Shown: positions 8,739 to 16,813 of the stretch, piece by piece
Layout: each line of letters starts with the position of its first letter
How positions within the stretch are numbered: position 1 is the first letter of the stretch
Source: an uncultured Clostridia bacterium
GTDB taxonomy: Bacteria > Bacillota > Clostridia > Christensenellales > UBA1242
Direction of reading: 5' to 3'
Length of the DNA: 64,000 bases
Assembly (NCBI GenBank): GCA_934757865.1
Contig: CAKVLS010000002.1
Span: forward strand, 124,001 to 188,000
Translations under genes and position numbers: made by a program
Notes under the pieces: generated by a model
Databases searched by the model: none
Seen by the model: only the letters and a program-made list of their open reading frames with translations
Told to the model about the DNA's origin: nothing

Positions 8739-9296
8739 CTATTTTGCTTCTTTTTTAGATTCTTTTTTTGCTTTTATTGTAGGTGTTTTTGCAGGTTTTT
8801 TTGTAGTTTTAGTTTCAGTTCCTTGCTTTTTTGGTTTCTTTTCTTTTGGAGATTTTTTCTCTTCTTTTTTTGCAAGTTTAGCAGACTTTTCTTCTTCTTT
8901 CTTTTGTTTTTTCTCTTGCTTTTTTGCAAGGGCTTCAAGTTCTTTTTCTATAGTTTCAAACTTTTTAGTGTTTTTGCCATCGCCCCAAAGTTTGTCTAGA
9001 TTGTAGTACTCACGCATATCTTTAGTCATGATATGCACTACAAAGTCATAGTAGTCAAGCAATACCCAATCACTTTGAGTTGTGCTACCCTCACGGTGGA
9101 AGCACTCAAGACCTAACTCTAATAAAGTTTCGCTTATCTTATTAGCGCAAGCTCTACCTTGAACATTGCTAGTTGATGTAGCTATAACAAAGTATTTTGC
9201 TATACCGTGTTTAGCGGTGTCAATAACTATAATGTTTTCGGCTTTCATATCTTTTAGGCACTCGCATGCCTTAACAACATAATCAAAAATTTCCAT
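8739..9296 (-). CDS. rsfS: Ribosome silencing factor with lysine-rich C-terminal tail
   Basis: RsfS binds uL14 on the 50S subunit and blocks subunit joining during starvation. Residues 1-~112 are the family domain, with IDTAKHGIAKYFVIATS, VQGRACANKI and QSDWVLLDYYDFVVHI. Residues ~113-185 are an added low-complexity tail made almost only of K, E, A, T and P, absent from typical ~115-residue RsfS proteins. The tail resembles those on three other proteins in this window. The gene is upstream of the tsaE block and divergent from the orphan membrane protein at 9383. The yhbY and obgE genes nearby are frequent rsfS neighbours in Firmicutes. Confidence 0.92.
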   Translation of the reverse strand: MEIFDYVVKACECLKDMKAENIIVIDTAKHGIAKYFVIATSTSNVQGRACANKISETLLELGLECFHREGSTTQSDWVLLDYYDFVVHIMTKDMREYYNLDKLWGDGKNTKKFETIEKELEALAKKQEKKQKKEEEKSAKLAKKEEKKSPKEKKPKKQGTETKTTKKPAKTPTIKAKKESKKEAK

Positions 9297-9382
9297 AATT
9301 TTCTCCTATATAAATGATAAACTCTTTTTTCAAAAAACGCAAATAAAAGTATAAAAAAACTTAAATCTCTAATAATTATTAT

Positions 9383-10147
9383 ATGAAAAAAAAGAGCTTT
9401 ATCAAAAAAATCGACCACTTATTTTTATTCTCAATACTTTTTCTTATAAGCCTAGTTGTTATGAGGTATTTTTTTAGGTCAAATATTGCATGTTTTTTGG
9501 CAAGTTTTGCACTGAGTTATCTTGCGTATATTTTGCTCACTTCTCTCATCTCCAAAAAGTCAAATACTATCTTAATCAAAAAACAAGACCAAAACAACAT
9601 ACAGTCGCTAAGAGATTATCTCATCACTTGTGGCACAAAAAACGCTCTTATATACCTAAAAACCGCCTTTAATGGAGAGATAAAGGGCGAAAATATCGAA
9701 ACGGATACAAAAAGTATATGCGTATTCTTAGCTTCTAGCGAAGTAACGCTATATGATTTTAGCGATATATATACAAGTTTTTGTGACGGGAAGGAAAAAG
9801 TAATTTTTGCCGAAAAAGTAAGCGATGAACTTGCAAATTTTCTTGCTACTCTCGAGGAAAAAATAACCGTTATAAATATATCAAACTTGTACTTTGACTA
9901 TATCAAAGACAATATTGCCATGCCAAAAAGTATATACAAACAAAAAAATCCCACCAAAAACACCCTAAAAAGTCTAGCCAAAGTGGCCTTCACAAAAAAG
10001 ACTTCTAAGGGGTATTTTGTCAATGGGATTGTGATATTTTTGTTTAGTTTTTTGTACCCATTTAGGGGGTATTATCTCGTATATAGCTTAGTGCTTTTTG
10101 TTCTGTCACTGATTAGCTATTTTGAACCGTTTGCTGTCAAAAACTAA
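9383..10147 (+). CDS. Orphan membrane protein with internal soluble domain
   Basis: I do not recognise this 254-residue protein. It has two hydrophobic spans near the N-terminus (LFLFSILFLISLVVMRYF and ACFLASFALSYLAYILL, about 13-55), a ~140-residue polar region, then two more spans (about 212-250). The central region has alternating beta/alpha character (NALIYLKTAF, SICVFLASSEVTLYDFSDIY, KITVINISNLY). No ribosome binding site is seen; a TAATAA box ends 7 nt before the ATG, so it may be read from a leaderless mRNA. It runs against the rsfS-obgE neighbourhood and ends 4 bp from convergent yhbY. Confidence 0.75.
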   Translation: MKKKSFIKKIDHLFLFSILFLISLVVMRYFFRSNIACFLASFALSYLAYILLTSLISKKSNTILIKKQDQNNIQSLRDYLITCGTKNALIYLKTAFNGEIKGENIETDTKSICVFLASSEVTLYDFSDIYTSFCDGKEKVIFAEKVSDELANFLATLEEKITVINISNLYFDYIKDNIAMPKSIYKQKNPTKNTLKSLAKVAFTKKTSKGYFVNGIVIFLFSFLYPFRGYYLVYSLVLFVLSLISYFEPFAVKN

Positions 10148-10151
10148 CTTT

Positions 10152-10451
10152 TTACTTACAGCTAATATCTACATGCTTCTTTGCAAAAGCTGAATACTTA
10201 TAGCTAATAATCTTGCCACCAACAACTGATACAGTGTCACACTTAATGCTCTCTTCTAGCATAGTTGCTATCTCACGAGCGGTGTTGTCGCAGTTTTGAA
10301 GTACGGCAATCTTTACTACTTCTCTAGCGGTAAGAGCTTTTTGGATACTATCAAGGCAAGTATCGCTCAAACCTTCTTTACCAACAAAGCATATTGCTGG
10401 CTCTTGTCCATAAGACTTTTTTATCATTGCTCTTTGTTTTGCGTTTAACAT
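10152..10451 (-). CDS. yhbY: YhbY-type CRM-domain RNA-binding protein
   Basis: A 99-residue protein made of a single CRM domain, which binds pre-50S rRNA. Family features are the start MLNAKQRAMIKKSYGQEP, the FVGKEGLSD loop (in the position of GKNGLT in E. coli YhbY), and VKIAVLQNC. It lies 12 bp downstream of obgE with which it probably shares a transcript and a role in large-subunit assembly. Confidence 0.88.
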   Translation of the reverse strand: MLNAKQRAMIKKSYGQEPAICFVGKEGLSDTCLDSIQKALTAREVVKIAVLQNCDNTAREIATMLEESIKCDTVSVVGGKIISYKYSAFAKKHVDISCK

Positions 10452-10463
10452 AATTTTTTCCTT

Positions 10464-11729
10464 TTAGTCTACAAATTCGAACTCAATACTACCGATATGG
10501 ACAGTATCTCCGTTCTTTGCACCCTTTTCTCTTAATTTATCCAATATACCATCTTCTTTTAGGCGTTTTTGGAAGAAGGCATTTGACTCGTAATCAGATA
10601 ATACTACACCTCTAATTAGGTTGTCAATATATCCACCGCTAACTACATATTCGCCATACTCGTTAACAGTTATCTCAACCGATGTTGTATCCTTTGCGTC
10701 AAAGTTGAACTCTTCTATATCAATAGCCTCTGGCTTTGGCAAAGTAACAAGCATATCATAAATCTCTTTGATTAGATTCTCGACATTGGTCTTGCATAGA
10801 GCTGATATCTCTACTATCTTAGCGTCTTTTTCAAAATGTGCTCTAAACTCTTCAATAGGCTTTCTATCTACAAGAAGGTCGCATTTGTTAAGAGCTATTA
10901 TTTGAGGTAGCTCTGATAGTTTTTCGCTAAACTTCTTAAGCTCGTTGTTGATAGCCAAATAATCTTCGTATGGGTTTCTGCCGTCTACAGAAGATATGTC
11001 TATAACATGCACTAGCATTCTTGTTCTTTCGATATGACGAAGGAAGTCATGACCTAGTCCTGCTCCGTCACTAGCGCCCTCTATAAGTCCTGGAATATCT
11101 GCAACTACAAAGCTATGGTCATAATACTTAACAACGCCAAGGTTAGGTGATAGTGTCGTGAAGTGATAATTTGCAATCTTTGGATTAGCGTTAGATACCG
11201 ATGACAAAAGTGTACTTTTACCAACATTAGGGAAACCAATTAAACCTACATCTGCTATAGTTTTTAGCTCCAAAATAACTGCATACTCTTTTGTAGTTTC
11301 GCCGCTCTGGCTAAAGTGTGGAGCTTGTCTTGTAGGGGTTGCAAAGTACGCATTTCCCTTACCTCCTTTACCACCTTTTAGCACTACATAATCTTGCCCT
11401 TCATAGTAGATATCTGCGATTATCTTGTTTGTTTCCGCATTTCTAACGATAGTTCCTTGTGGGACTTCTATTATTAGGTCCTTACCGTCTTTGCCGTTAC
11501 AACGCTTCTTATCGCCTTTCTCACCGTCTGTCGCTCTAAAATGCTTGCTATAATGGAAAGATACTAGGTTGTTCATATCTCTATTGACTCTAAAGATAAT
11601 GTTACCACCTGTACCGCCGTTGCCGCCATCTGGGCCGCCGTTTGCGACATATTTTTCTCTATGAAAAGAAACGATGCCGTTACCACCGTTACCTGCTTTT
11701 ATATAAATTTTTACCTTATCAATAAACAT
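10464..11729 (-). CDS. obgE: GTPase Obg
   Basis: Obg is an essential GTPase for 50S maturation and stress signalling. The 421-residue protein shows all three domains: the glycine-rich Obg fold (about 1-158, with GNGGNGIVSFHREKYV and GGKGGKGNAYFATPT), the G domain (about 159-330: GFPNVGKSTLL P-loop, DIPGLIEGA, NKCD), and the C-terminal OCT domain (about 345-421). It starts 2 bp after the nth stop, so the two are coupled and driven by the promoter in front of nth. Confidence 0.96.
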   Translation of the reverse strand: MFIDKVKIYIKAGNGGNGIVSFHREKYVANGGPDGGNGGTGGNIIFRVNRDMNNLVSFHYSKHFRATDGEKGDKKRCNGKDGKDLIIEVPQGTIVRNAETNKIIADIYYEGQDYVVLKGGKGGKGNAYFATPTRQAPHFSQSGETTKEYAVILELKTIADVGLIGFPNVGKSTLLSSVSNANPKIANYHFTTLSPNLGVVKYYDHSFVVADIPGLIEGASDGAGLGHDFLRHIERTRMLVHVIDISSVDGRNPYEDYLAINNELKKFSEKLSELPQIIALNKCDLLVDRKPIEEFRAHFEKDAKIVEISALCKTNVENLIKEIYDMLVTLPKPEAIDIEEFNFDAKDTTSVEITVNEYGEYVVSGGYIDNLIRGVVLSDYESNAFFQKRLKEDGILDKLREKGAKNGDTVHIGSIEFEFVD

Positions 11730-11731
11730 AA

Positions 11732-12358
11732 TTATTTTCCTTTATAATATTTGCACTCGTCACAAAGTACACAGCCATTGCATTTAGGATTGATAGCTTT
11801 GCAATAGTATCTGCCAAATAGAACCAAAAGATGATGAAATCTAGACCACTTGTCTTTGTCGACAATTTTTTGGAGAGCCATCTCGCACTTATAAGGCGTA
11901 TTAGCTTTGACTATTCCTAGTCTATTAGACACCCTAAAAACATGCGTATCAACAGCTATTGTATCTTGATTAAATCCCACCGCAAGAACGACATTAGCAG
12001 TTTTTCGGCCAACTCCCGCCAAACTCAAAAGCTCATCAAAATCGTCTGGCACTACTCCGCCGAATCTCTCGAGCAAATCCTTTGACATAGAAATAATATT
12101 TTTTGCTTTGTTATGATAAAAGCCACAAGAATATATTTCTTTTTCAAGAACATTTTGGTCAAGGCTAGCAAAATCCTTAGGCGTGTTGTACTTTTTGAAA
12201 AGTTCTTTTGTCACTTCGTTAACTCTTTTGTCTGTGCACTGAGCCGAAAGTATAACAGCTACTAGAAGTTCAAAATTGCTATTAAACTTGAGTTCACACT
12301 CTGCCTTTTCAAAAATAGTACCAAGCTTATCGTAGATAATATTTGTATCTACCCCCAT
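11732..12358 (-). CDS. nth: Endonuclease III
   Basis: A base-excision DNA glycosylase/AP lyase for oxidised pyrimidines, 208 residues. The helix-hairpin-helix LAGVGRKTANVV carries the catalytic lysine, VDTHVFRVSNRLG gives the catalytic aspartate, and the C-terminus has the Fe-S ligand pattern C-x6-C-x2-C-x5-C plus one extra cysteine between the last two. The ATG at 12358 has AAGGAG 6 nt upstream; that AAGGAG is part of one copy of the repeated CAATAAGGA element (see 12365-12449). It leads the nth-obgE-yhbY operon. Confidence 0.95.
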   Translation of the reverse strand: MGVDTNIIYDKLGTIFEKAECELKFNSNFELLVAVILSAQCTDKRVNEVTKELFKKYNTPKDFASLDQNVLEKEIYSCGFYHNKAKNIISMSKDLLERFGGVVPDDFDELLSLAGVGRKTANVVLAVGFNQDTIAVDTHVFRVSNRLGIVKANTPYKCEMALQKIVDKDKWSRFHHLLVLFGRYYCKAINPKCNGCVLCDECKYYKGK

Positions 12359-12364
12359 AAAAAA

Positions 12365-12449
12365 CTCCTTATTGCAGATTTTTAATCATACAATAAGGAA
12401 TTTGTCCTTATTGCCTCTATATTATAACATACAATAAGGAATTATCAAT
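12365..12449 (-). promoter_or_regulatory. Promoter and alternating 9-mer leader of the nth-obgE-yhbY operon
   Basis: On the minus strand: TTGATA (12448-12443), 16-bp spacer, TATAAT (12426-12421) preceded by TGT (extended -10). Four copies of one 9-mer alternate in orientation: TCCTTATTG at 12440-12432 inside the promoter spacer, CAATAAGGA at 12413-12405 at about +1, TCCTTATTG at 12399-12391, and CAATAAGGA at 12374-12366 overlapping the nth Shine-Dalgarno. In RNA the third copy can pair with the second or with the ribosome site copy, but not both. Confidence 0.65.
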
Positions 12450-12506
12450 AATATTTTTTTACTTTTGCCAAGGTTTTTAGTGCCTTAGAAAGTCAATTAT
12501 TTTTTA

Positions 12507-12731
12507 TTAGACATTAACAACATATATACCGCCTAGACTGTCAAAGTTGTGCTCGCTAAGTAGTCTTCTTGCGATAATCTCATGAGCTTTTGAGAGCTTG
12601 ACCGAGAGCCCACAAGATGCACTCAAATTCCTAGGGGTGTTGATAACTTTATTAGGCACACGACTTTGGGTAAGTAAACTCGAAAAAAGCATAGCTTGAT
12701 TACGAGATTTGAAAGTTACAATAATATTCAT
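12507..12731 (-). CDS. DUF3343 protein (putative S/Se carrier-like)
   Basis: A 74-residue protein matching the DUF3343 pattern: an N-terminal strand MNIIVTFKSRNQAMLFSSLL, then TPRNLSASCGLSVKL with a conserved cysteine in the SCG motif, and a C-terminal strand GGIYVVNV. The family is often found next to cysteine desulfurase or selenium genes and has been proposed as a small S/Se carrier; that role is not proven. Here it is divergent from such an enzyme (12811), consistent with the association. Confidence 0.8.
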   Translation of the reverse strand: MNIIVTFKSRNQAMLFSSLLTQSRVPNKVINTPRNLSASCGLSVKLSKAHEIIARRLLSEHNFDSLGGIYVVNV

Positions 12732-12810
12732 TGCTCCCTCCTAGCATTATTTTTACTTCCCCATAATATATTATATAAAAGTTAGCCTTAAATGGTTAAA
12801 AGGAGCAAAT

Positions 12811-13932
12811 ATGATATATTTTGATAATTCTGCAACTACATACAAAAAACCCCTTTGCGTCAAACTTTGGACGCTCAAAGGTTTAAGAGTTGCCAACGCC
12901 GGCAGAAGCGGCCACTCTCTTAGCCAAAAATCCGCAACAGAGATATTTAGAGCGAGACTAAAACTCCAAACATTTTTTAATGTTCCAAGACAAGAAGATG
13001 TAATTTTTACCTCCAATTGCACCGAAGCGCTTAATATGGCAATCTTAGGCTCTGCCAAAAAAGGGCATGTTATAGCAAGCACTTTTGAGCACAACTCGGT
13101 TTTAAGACCACTCAAAAAACTAGAAGATGATGGGCTTATAACGCTTAGCATTGTAGAGCCTGAGAATGACAATATAATAACTCGCAGCGATGTCGAAAAA
13201 CTCATAAGACCTGATACCTATCTTGTGTGCGTATCATACATCAATAATACTCTCGGCAACAAAAACGACATCAATGAGATAGGTAAACTATGCAAAGAAA
13301 AATCAATACTCTTCCTTGTTGATAGTGCCCAAAGTAGCGGACACATAATGATAGATATGCAAAAAGACAATATCTCAATGCTAACATTCGCTGGACACAA
13401 AGGCTTTTTTGCACCTCAAAGCATTGGAGGACTTTGTCTAAATGGCTGCGACCTAAAGCCTATTAAATACGGAGGAACAGGTACTAATTCAAGCGAACTT
13501 GTTATGCCATCGTCCAACCCCGAAAAGTTAGAAAGCGGAACGCTATCTTGTCCTATGATATATGGTCTATCTGCTGGCGTAAGCTATGTAATAAATCACT
13601 TTGAAAAGCACACCCAAAAAGTCGCTACTCTAACAAGATATCTATATAACGGACTTAAAGAGCTAGGCGTCATTGTATACACAAACCCAAAAAGTGAATA
13701 TGGCGTAATGCTTTTTAACGCACAAAACATTGACTCTGTTGAGCTAAGCACGATACTTGACGAAAAGTACCACATAATGGTGCGAGGTGGACTTCATTGT
13801 GCAGCCTTAGCTCACAAGTATCTAGGCACGCTCAAAACTGGAGCTTTGAGAGTTAGCATTAACCACTATAACTCAAAACGCCAAATAGATTACTTCCTAA
13901 AAGCTCTAAAAGAGATACTAGAAACTAACTAG
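12811..13932 (+). CDS. Class V aminotransferase / cysteine desulfurase-like enzyme
   Basis: A 373-residue PLP enzyme of the NifS/SufS fold. It has the N-terminal YFDNSATTYKKP, NCTEALNMAI cofactor region, FEHNSVLRPL, PLP lysine in AGHKGFFAPQSIGG (about 194-207), and a candidate catalytic cysteine in VRGGLHCAALAHKYLGT near residue 330. The active-site loop is like the type II (SufS/Csd) group. It has AAAGGAGC before ATG. It is separate from the suf operon in this window, so it may supply sulfur or selenium for another use, possibly with the adjacent DUF3343 protein. It ends exactly where the convergent peptidase gene ends. Confidence 0.88.
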   Translation: MIYFDNSATTYKKPLCVKLWTLKGLRVANAGRSGHSLSQKSATEIFRARLKLQTFFNVPRQEDVIFTSNCTEALNMAILGSAKKGHVIASTFEHNSVLRPLKKLEDDGLITLSIVEPENDNIITRSDVEKLIRPDTYLVCVSYINNTLGNKNDINEIGKLCKEKSILFLVDSAQSSGHIMIDMQKDNISMLTFAGHKGFFAPQSIGGLCLNGCDLKPIKYGGTGTNSSELVMPSSNPEKLESGTLSCPMIYGLSAGVSYVINHFEKHTQKVATLTRYLYNGLKELGVIVYTNPKSEYGVMLFNAQNIDSVELSTILDEKYHIMVRGGLHCAALAHKYLGTLKTGALRVSINHYNSKRQIDYFLKALKEILETN

Positions 13933-15087
13933 CTACATATTAAACAGATTGCTGCAATCAAGAAGTCCAAAGCCTTCGCTATTTCTGTCATAAGTAACTT
14001 TTTTGCAGCTTCGTATAAGCCTTACCTTTATCTCGTCGGGAGATATCTTGGGGTATCTAGAGCTAATTAGCGAGCATATACCAGCTATTAGAGGCGTAGC
14101 TACACTTGTACCGCTCATCTCACAGTACCCACCACCCTTCTTAGCTCCAACTATATTGACAGCTGGGGCTATAAGGTCGGGCTTGTATCCGCTACTTGTC
14201 GGTCCCCTAGACGAAAAATCCGCAATGGTGAAATTGCCTTCTACAAACTCTTCACTTTGCCTTTTGTCATCAAGTCCACCTACAGTTATTATTCTGTTGT
14301 TTATACCGGGGGATTTGATACTATAAGATTCTGGCCCACTATTACCGGCGGCGGCTACAACTGTCACCCCTGCTCTCCACAAGCTTTCAGCCCCAGCCGA
14401 TAGTGGGTCAAAACCTTCACTCGGCGTACTCCCAAAACTCATGCAACACACTTTTATATTATACTTAGCTCTATTGTCATACACCCATTGCATAGCTTGT
14501 AATATCTTAGTTGATGCAGTCTCTCCCGAGCTTTCTATAGCTTTGACTACAACAAGATTAGACCTAGGACTCATGCCAGAATATTTGCCCATATACTGCG
14601 TACCATAGCCAAGGGCAAGGCTTGCCACCATAGTGCCGTGGCCGTTATCGTCATACGGCTTATCTTTTCCATCTACAAGGTCAACAAATTTTATTAGCCT
14701 ATTTTTGGGGACAAGAAAGTCAAGATGCGGATAAACGCCCGTATCAATAACAGCAATAGTACCGCCATCGCCGTACATACCCCTGTTATAAAAAGAGTCT
14801 ACTTTGAGTACTTTTTTTGACACAAAAGCCTGCGAAAATACCTTTGTGCTTTTTGAGATAAAGTTCACAACTTTACATTTAGCCAGCGAAATAACCTCTT
14901 TTAGCTCAAGTTTTATGCCAAAGGCACTAATAAAAGGCAATTCTATGTAATCAAATTTTCTTTGGTCTAGCTTTTTTCTAAAGTTAAAATAATCCTTTGC
15001 ATGCACTATGCAGTCGCAATGTTTTACGCTCTCGGTTGTCACAAAGGAATATATGTTTTTGTCAATCTTTTCTAAATAATTAAACAT
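13933..15087 (-). CDS. S8 family subtilisin-like serine peptidase
   Basis: A 384-residue subtilase with a complete triad: Asp in IAVIDTGVYPH, His in DDNGHGTMVASLALGYG, Ser in MSGTSVATPLIAG, and the oxyanion Asn in VVAAAGNSGPES. There is no obvious signal peptide; the first ~95 residues resemble an inhibitor-like prodomain. It may be intracellular, like the AprX type, or exported by an unrecognised route. It overlaps the upstream 89-residue gene by 8 nt, so the two are translated together. Zero bases separate its stop from that of the convergent gene. Confidence 0.9.
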   Translation of the reverse strand: MFNYLEKIDKNIYSFVTTESVKHCDCIVHAKDYFNFRKKLDQRKFDYIELPFISAFGIKLELKEVISLAKCKVVNFISKSTKVFSQAFVSKKVLKVDSFYNRGMYGDGGTIAVIDTGVYPHLDFLVPKNRLIKFVDLVDGKDKPYDDNGHGTMVASLALGYGTQYMGKYSGMSPRSNLVVVKAIESSGETASTKILQAMQWVYDNRAKYNIKVCCMSFGSTPSEGFDPLSAGAESLWRAGVTVVAAAGNSGPESYSIKSPGINNRIITVGGLDDKRQSEEFVEGNFTIADFSSRGPTSSGYKPDLIAPAVNIVGAKKGGGYCEMSGTSVATPLIAGICSLISSRYPKISPDEIKVRLIRSCKKVTYDRNSEGFGLLDCSNLFNM

Positions 15088-15349
15088 CTAGTTTCGCTAT
15101 TATCCGCTCCAAATATTCCATTTGACCAGCTGTCAAATATGGCGCAAGAGTTACCTTGATGTTGTCTAATTTTTCTTTGGTTAGCGAGCCGTTTTGCTTC
15201 TCCTCGCTAGCCGTTTTTATTAGTTCTGCCATTAACTCATCTTGCGAAAAATTCTTGTATTTTTTGATAAGTTCTTCGGCATTTTCTTTTGTTTTTTCAT
15301 CTAGGTTTTGCTTGCTAATATTCTCCATATCAAATATATTTCTCGGCAT
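15080..15349 (-). CDS. Small helical protein coupled to the subtilase
   Basis: An 89-residue, highly charged, probably all-helical protein (NLDEKTKENAEELIKKY, SQDELMAELIKTASEEK, TAGQMEYLERIIAKL) with no membrane span or recognised domain. AAGGAG precedes ATG 15349. It overlaps the subtilase start by 8 nt, so a partner, chaperone or inhibitor role for the peptidase is plausible but only inferred from coupling. It is divergent from another small protein at 15422. Confidence 0.7.
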   Translation of the reverse strand: MPRNIFDMENISKQNLDEKTKENAEELIKKYKNFSQDELMAELIKTASEEKQNGSLTKEKLDNIKVTLAPYLTAGQMEYLERIIAKLDV

Positions 15350-15421
15350 AATATCTCCTTTTTTTTAACTAAAACATTATATGAATCATATATTTATAAT
15401 GTTAAAAGGAGCACAATATCA

Positions 15422-15877
15422 ATGGATATCCAAACTCTACTACCTCTACTCCAAAAGTTTCTTCCTATGCTAAATGGCATGCAGTCGCAAGAGCCTCCAC
15501 TATCGCAAAATCAAATAGCAGCTACGCAAAGTCAAAATGCTTATAACCAAAATATCAGCGAAACTGCAAGTTTGTACCCTAATAGTTACATAGATAGCCC
15601 AGCGGCTGCACCCCCTCAAAGTCAGCCCTCGTTTCAAAATACTAGCTACCCAACGAGTGCCAATTCTACATTCAATCAAGGAGCTCAAACTGGCAATATG
15701 CTAAGCCAAATAACCTCTCTACTCTCATCAGGTGGCGGAGCTAATGGACTTATGAACTTGCTCAGTAAGTCAAATGGCGGAGATATGCTAAGCGTGCTAT
15801 CTTCTTTGACAAGTGGTAAAAAAAATAACTCGCAAATATGCGAGTTAAAATGTGTTAATGATTATACCTTTGATTAG
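15422..15877 (+). CDS. Low-complexity Q/S/N/P-rich hypothetical protein
   Basis: A 151-residue protein with a leucine-rich start (MDIQTLLPLLQKFLPMLNG), a Gln/Ser/Asn/Pro-rich middle (residues ~20-85) and a Gly/Ser/Leu-rich end with two related blocks, MLSQITSLLSSGGG and MLSVLSSLTSGKK. I do not recognise a family. The start is set by AAAGGAG 10 nt before ATG 15422. The last ~16 codons overlap a hairpin that acts as terminator for the opposite strand. An 8-A run at 15818-15825 comes just before; with one more A the frame would stop directly after the lysines, so the annotated C-terminus could be a slippage or sequencing effect. Confidence 0.6.
   Translation: MDIQTLLPLLQKFLPMLNGMQSQEPPLSQNQIAATQSQNAYNQNISETASLYPNSYIDSPAAAPPQSQPSFQNTSYPTSANSTFNQGAQTGNMLSQITSLLSSGGGANGLMNLLSKSNGGDMLSVLSSLTSGKKNNSQICELKCVNDYTFD
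15818..15846 (-). terminator. Terminator for the ABC ATPase transcript
   Basis: Perfect stem AACTCGCA (15827-15834) / TGCGAGTT (15839-15846) with loop AATA. On the minus strand it is followed by A and eight U. No U-run exists on the plus strand, so it works leftward, about 130 bp past the stop at 15980, inside the end of the convergent gene. Confidence 0.75.
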
Positions 15878-15979
15878 TAAAACACTTATAATAAGTCACT
15901 TATCATACTAAGACTTTTAGCTGATATTTTTAGCAACTAGTTAATTTTTTTAGTAACTAAAACTAACTATAATTAAGCA

Positions 15980-16624
15980 TTACTTAACTATTACGCCGTC
16001 TTTTAGTTTGATTACTCTTGCGTTAAGTAGTTCGGCAAGTTTTGGGTCACAGGTAGCAAATAGCAAAGTTGTACCATTTTTCAAAAATACTTTTTTGATA
16101 GTATTAAGTAGCATTTTGTCGTCTTTTTCGTCAAACTCTTCGAAGATATTGTCCACAAGCAAAAGCTCAAGTTTTCTATAGCTTAGTCTTGCGATAGATA
16201 CAATGTATCTTTCTAGCAAGGTCAAATCTTTTACAATAACATCTTTTAACTTTTCGATTTTGAAGTCAATAAGCATCTTGTTGATGATATTCTCTTGCTC
16301 TTGTTCAGGAACTTTACGAACTTTTAGGACATATTTTAGATTGTCATAGACAGATTTGTTTTCAAAAAAACTACCCTTATATGGTATATATCCTATAGAA
16401 ATGTCGTTTTGAGTGTCTAGTTTCGAAACGGCAATATTTTTTATATATATCTCGCCGCTAGTTAACTTTTCAAGGCCAGCGCAAAGTCTAATAAGGCATG
16501 ACTTACCGCTATCTTTTGGTCCAACTAGAGCCACAACTTCGCCTTTTTTGACATCAAAAGATACATTCTTTATGGCACAAAATTCTTTTGTATATTTTAG
16601 TGTTGCATTAGAAATAGTTATCAT
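15980..16624 (-). CDS. Degenerate ABC-type ATP-binding protein
   Basis: A 214-residue ABC nucleotide-binding domain without an adjacent permease. Walker A is intact (GPKDSGKS, 35-42). Other catalytic elements are eroded: the signature LSGGQ is DLTLLER (133-139), Walker B ends LLLVDN so the catalytic Glu is Asn159, the switch histidine position has FATCD (Cys192), and the Q-loop region reads GYIPYKGSFFE. It may bind ATP without normal hydrolysis, or act in a pair with a competent subunit encoded elsewhere. The frame is open throughout with a start region typical of real genes, so it is not an obvious pseudogene. Confidence 0.8.
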   Translation of the reverse strand: MITISNATLKYTKEFCAIKNVSFDVKKGEVVALVGPKDSGKSCLIRLCAGLEKLTSGEIYIKNIAVSKLDTQNDISIGYIPYKGSFFENKSVYDNLKYVLKVRKVPEQEQENIINKMLIDFKIEKLKDVIVKDLTLLERYIVSIARLSYRKLELLLVDNIFEEFDEKDDKMLLNTIKKVFLKNGTTLLFATCDPKLAELLNARVIKLKDGVIVK

Positions 16625-16813
16625 AATTTCACCTACCTTGTTAGTTTACTACATTTTGGCAAAATCACAAAGCGGAATAAGTTACATTTTGGAATTTTTA
16701 TACAAAAAAATTATTGTCGAAAAATTTCTTCTCAAAAATTTCCCAAATCGTTTGGTAAAATCACATTTTGCCTTTATAATGATTTATGACTTTAATTTTT
16801 TAAGGAGAAAGAA

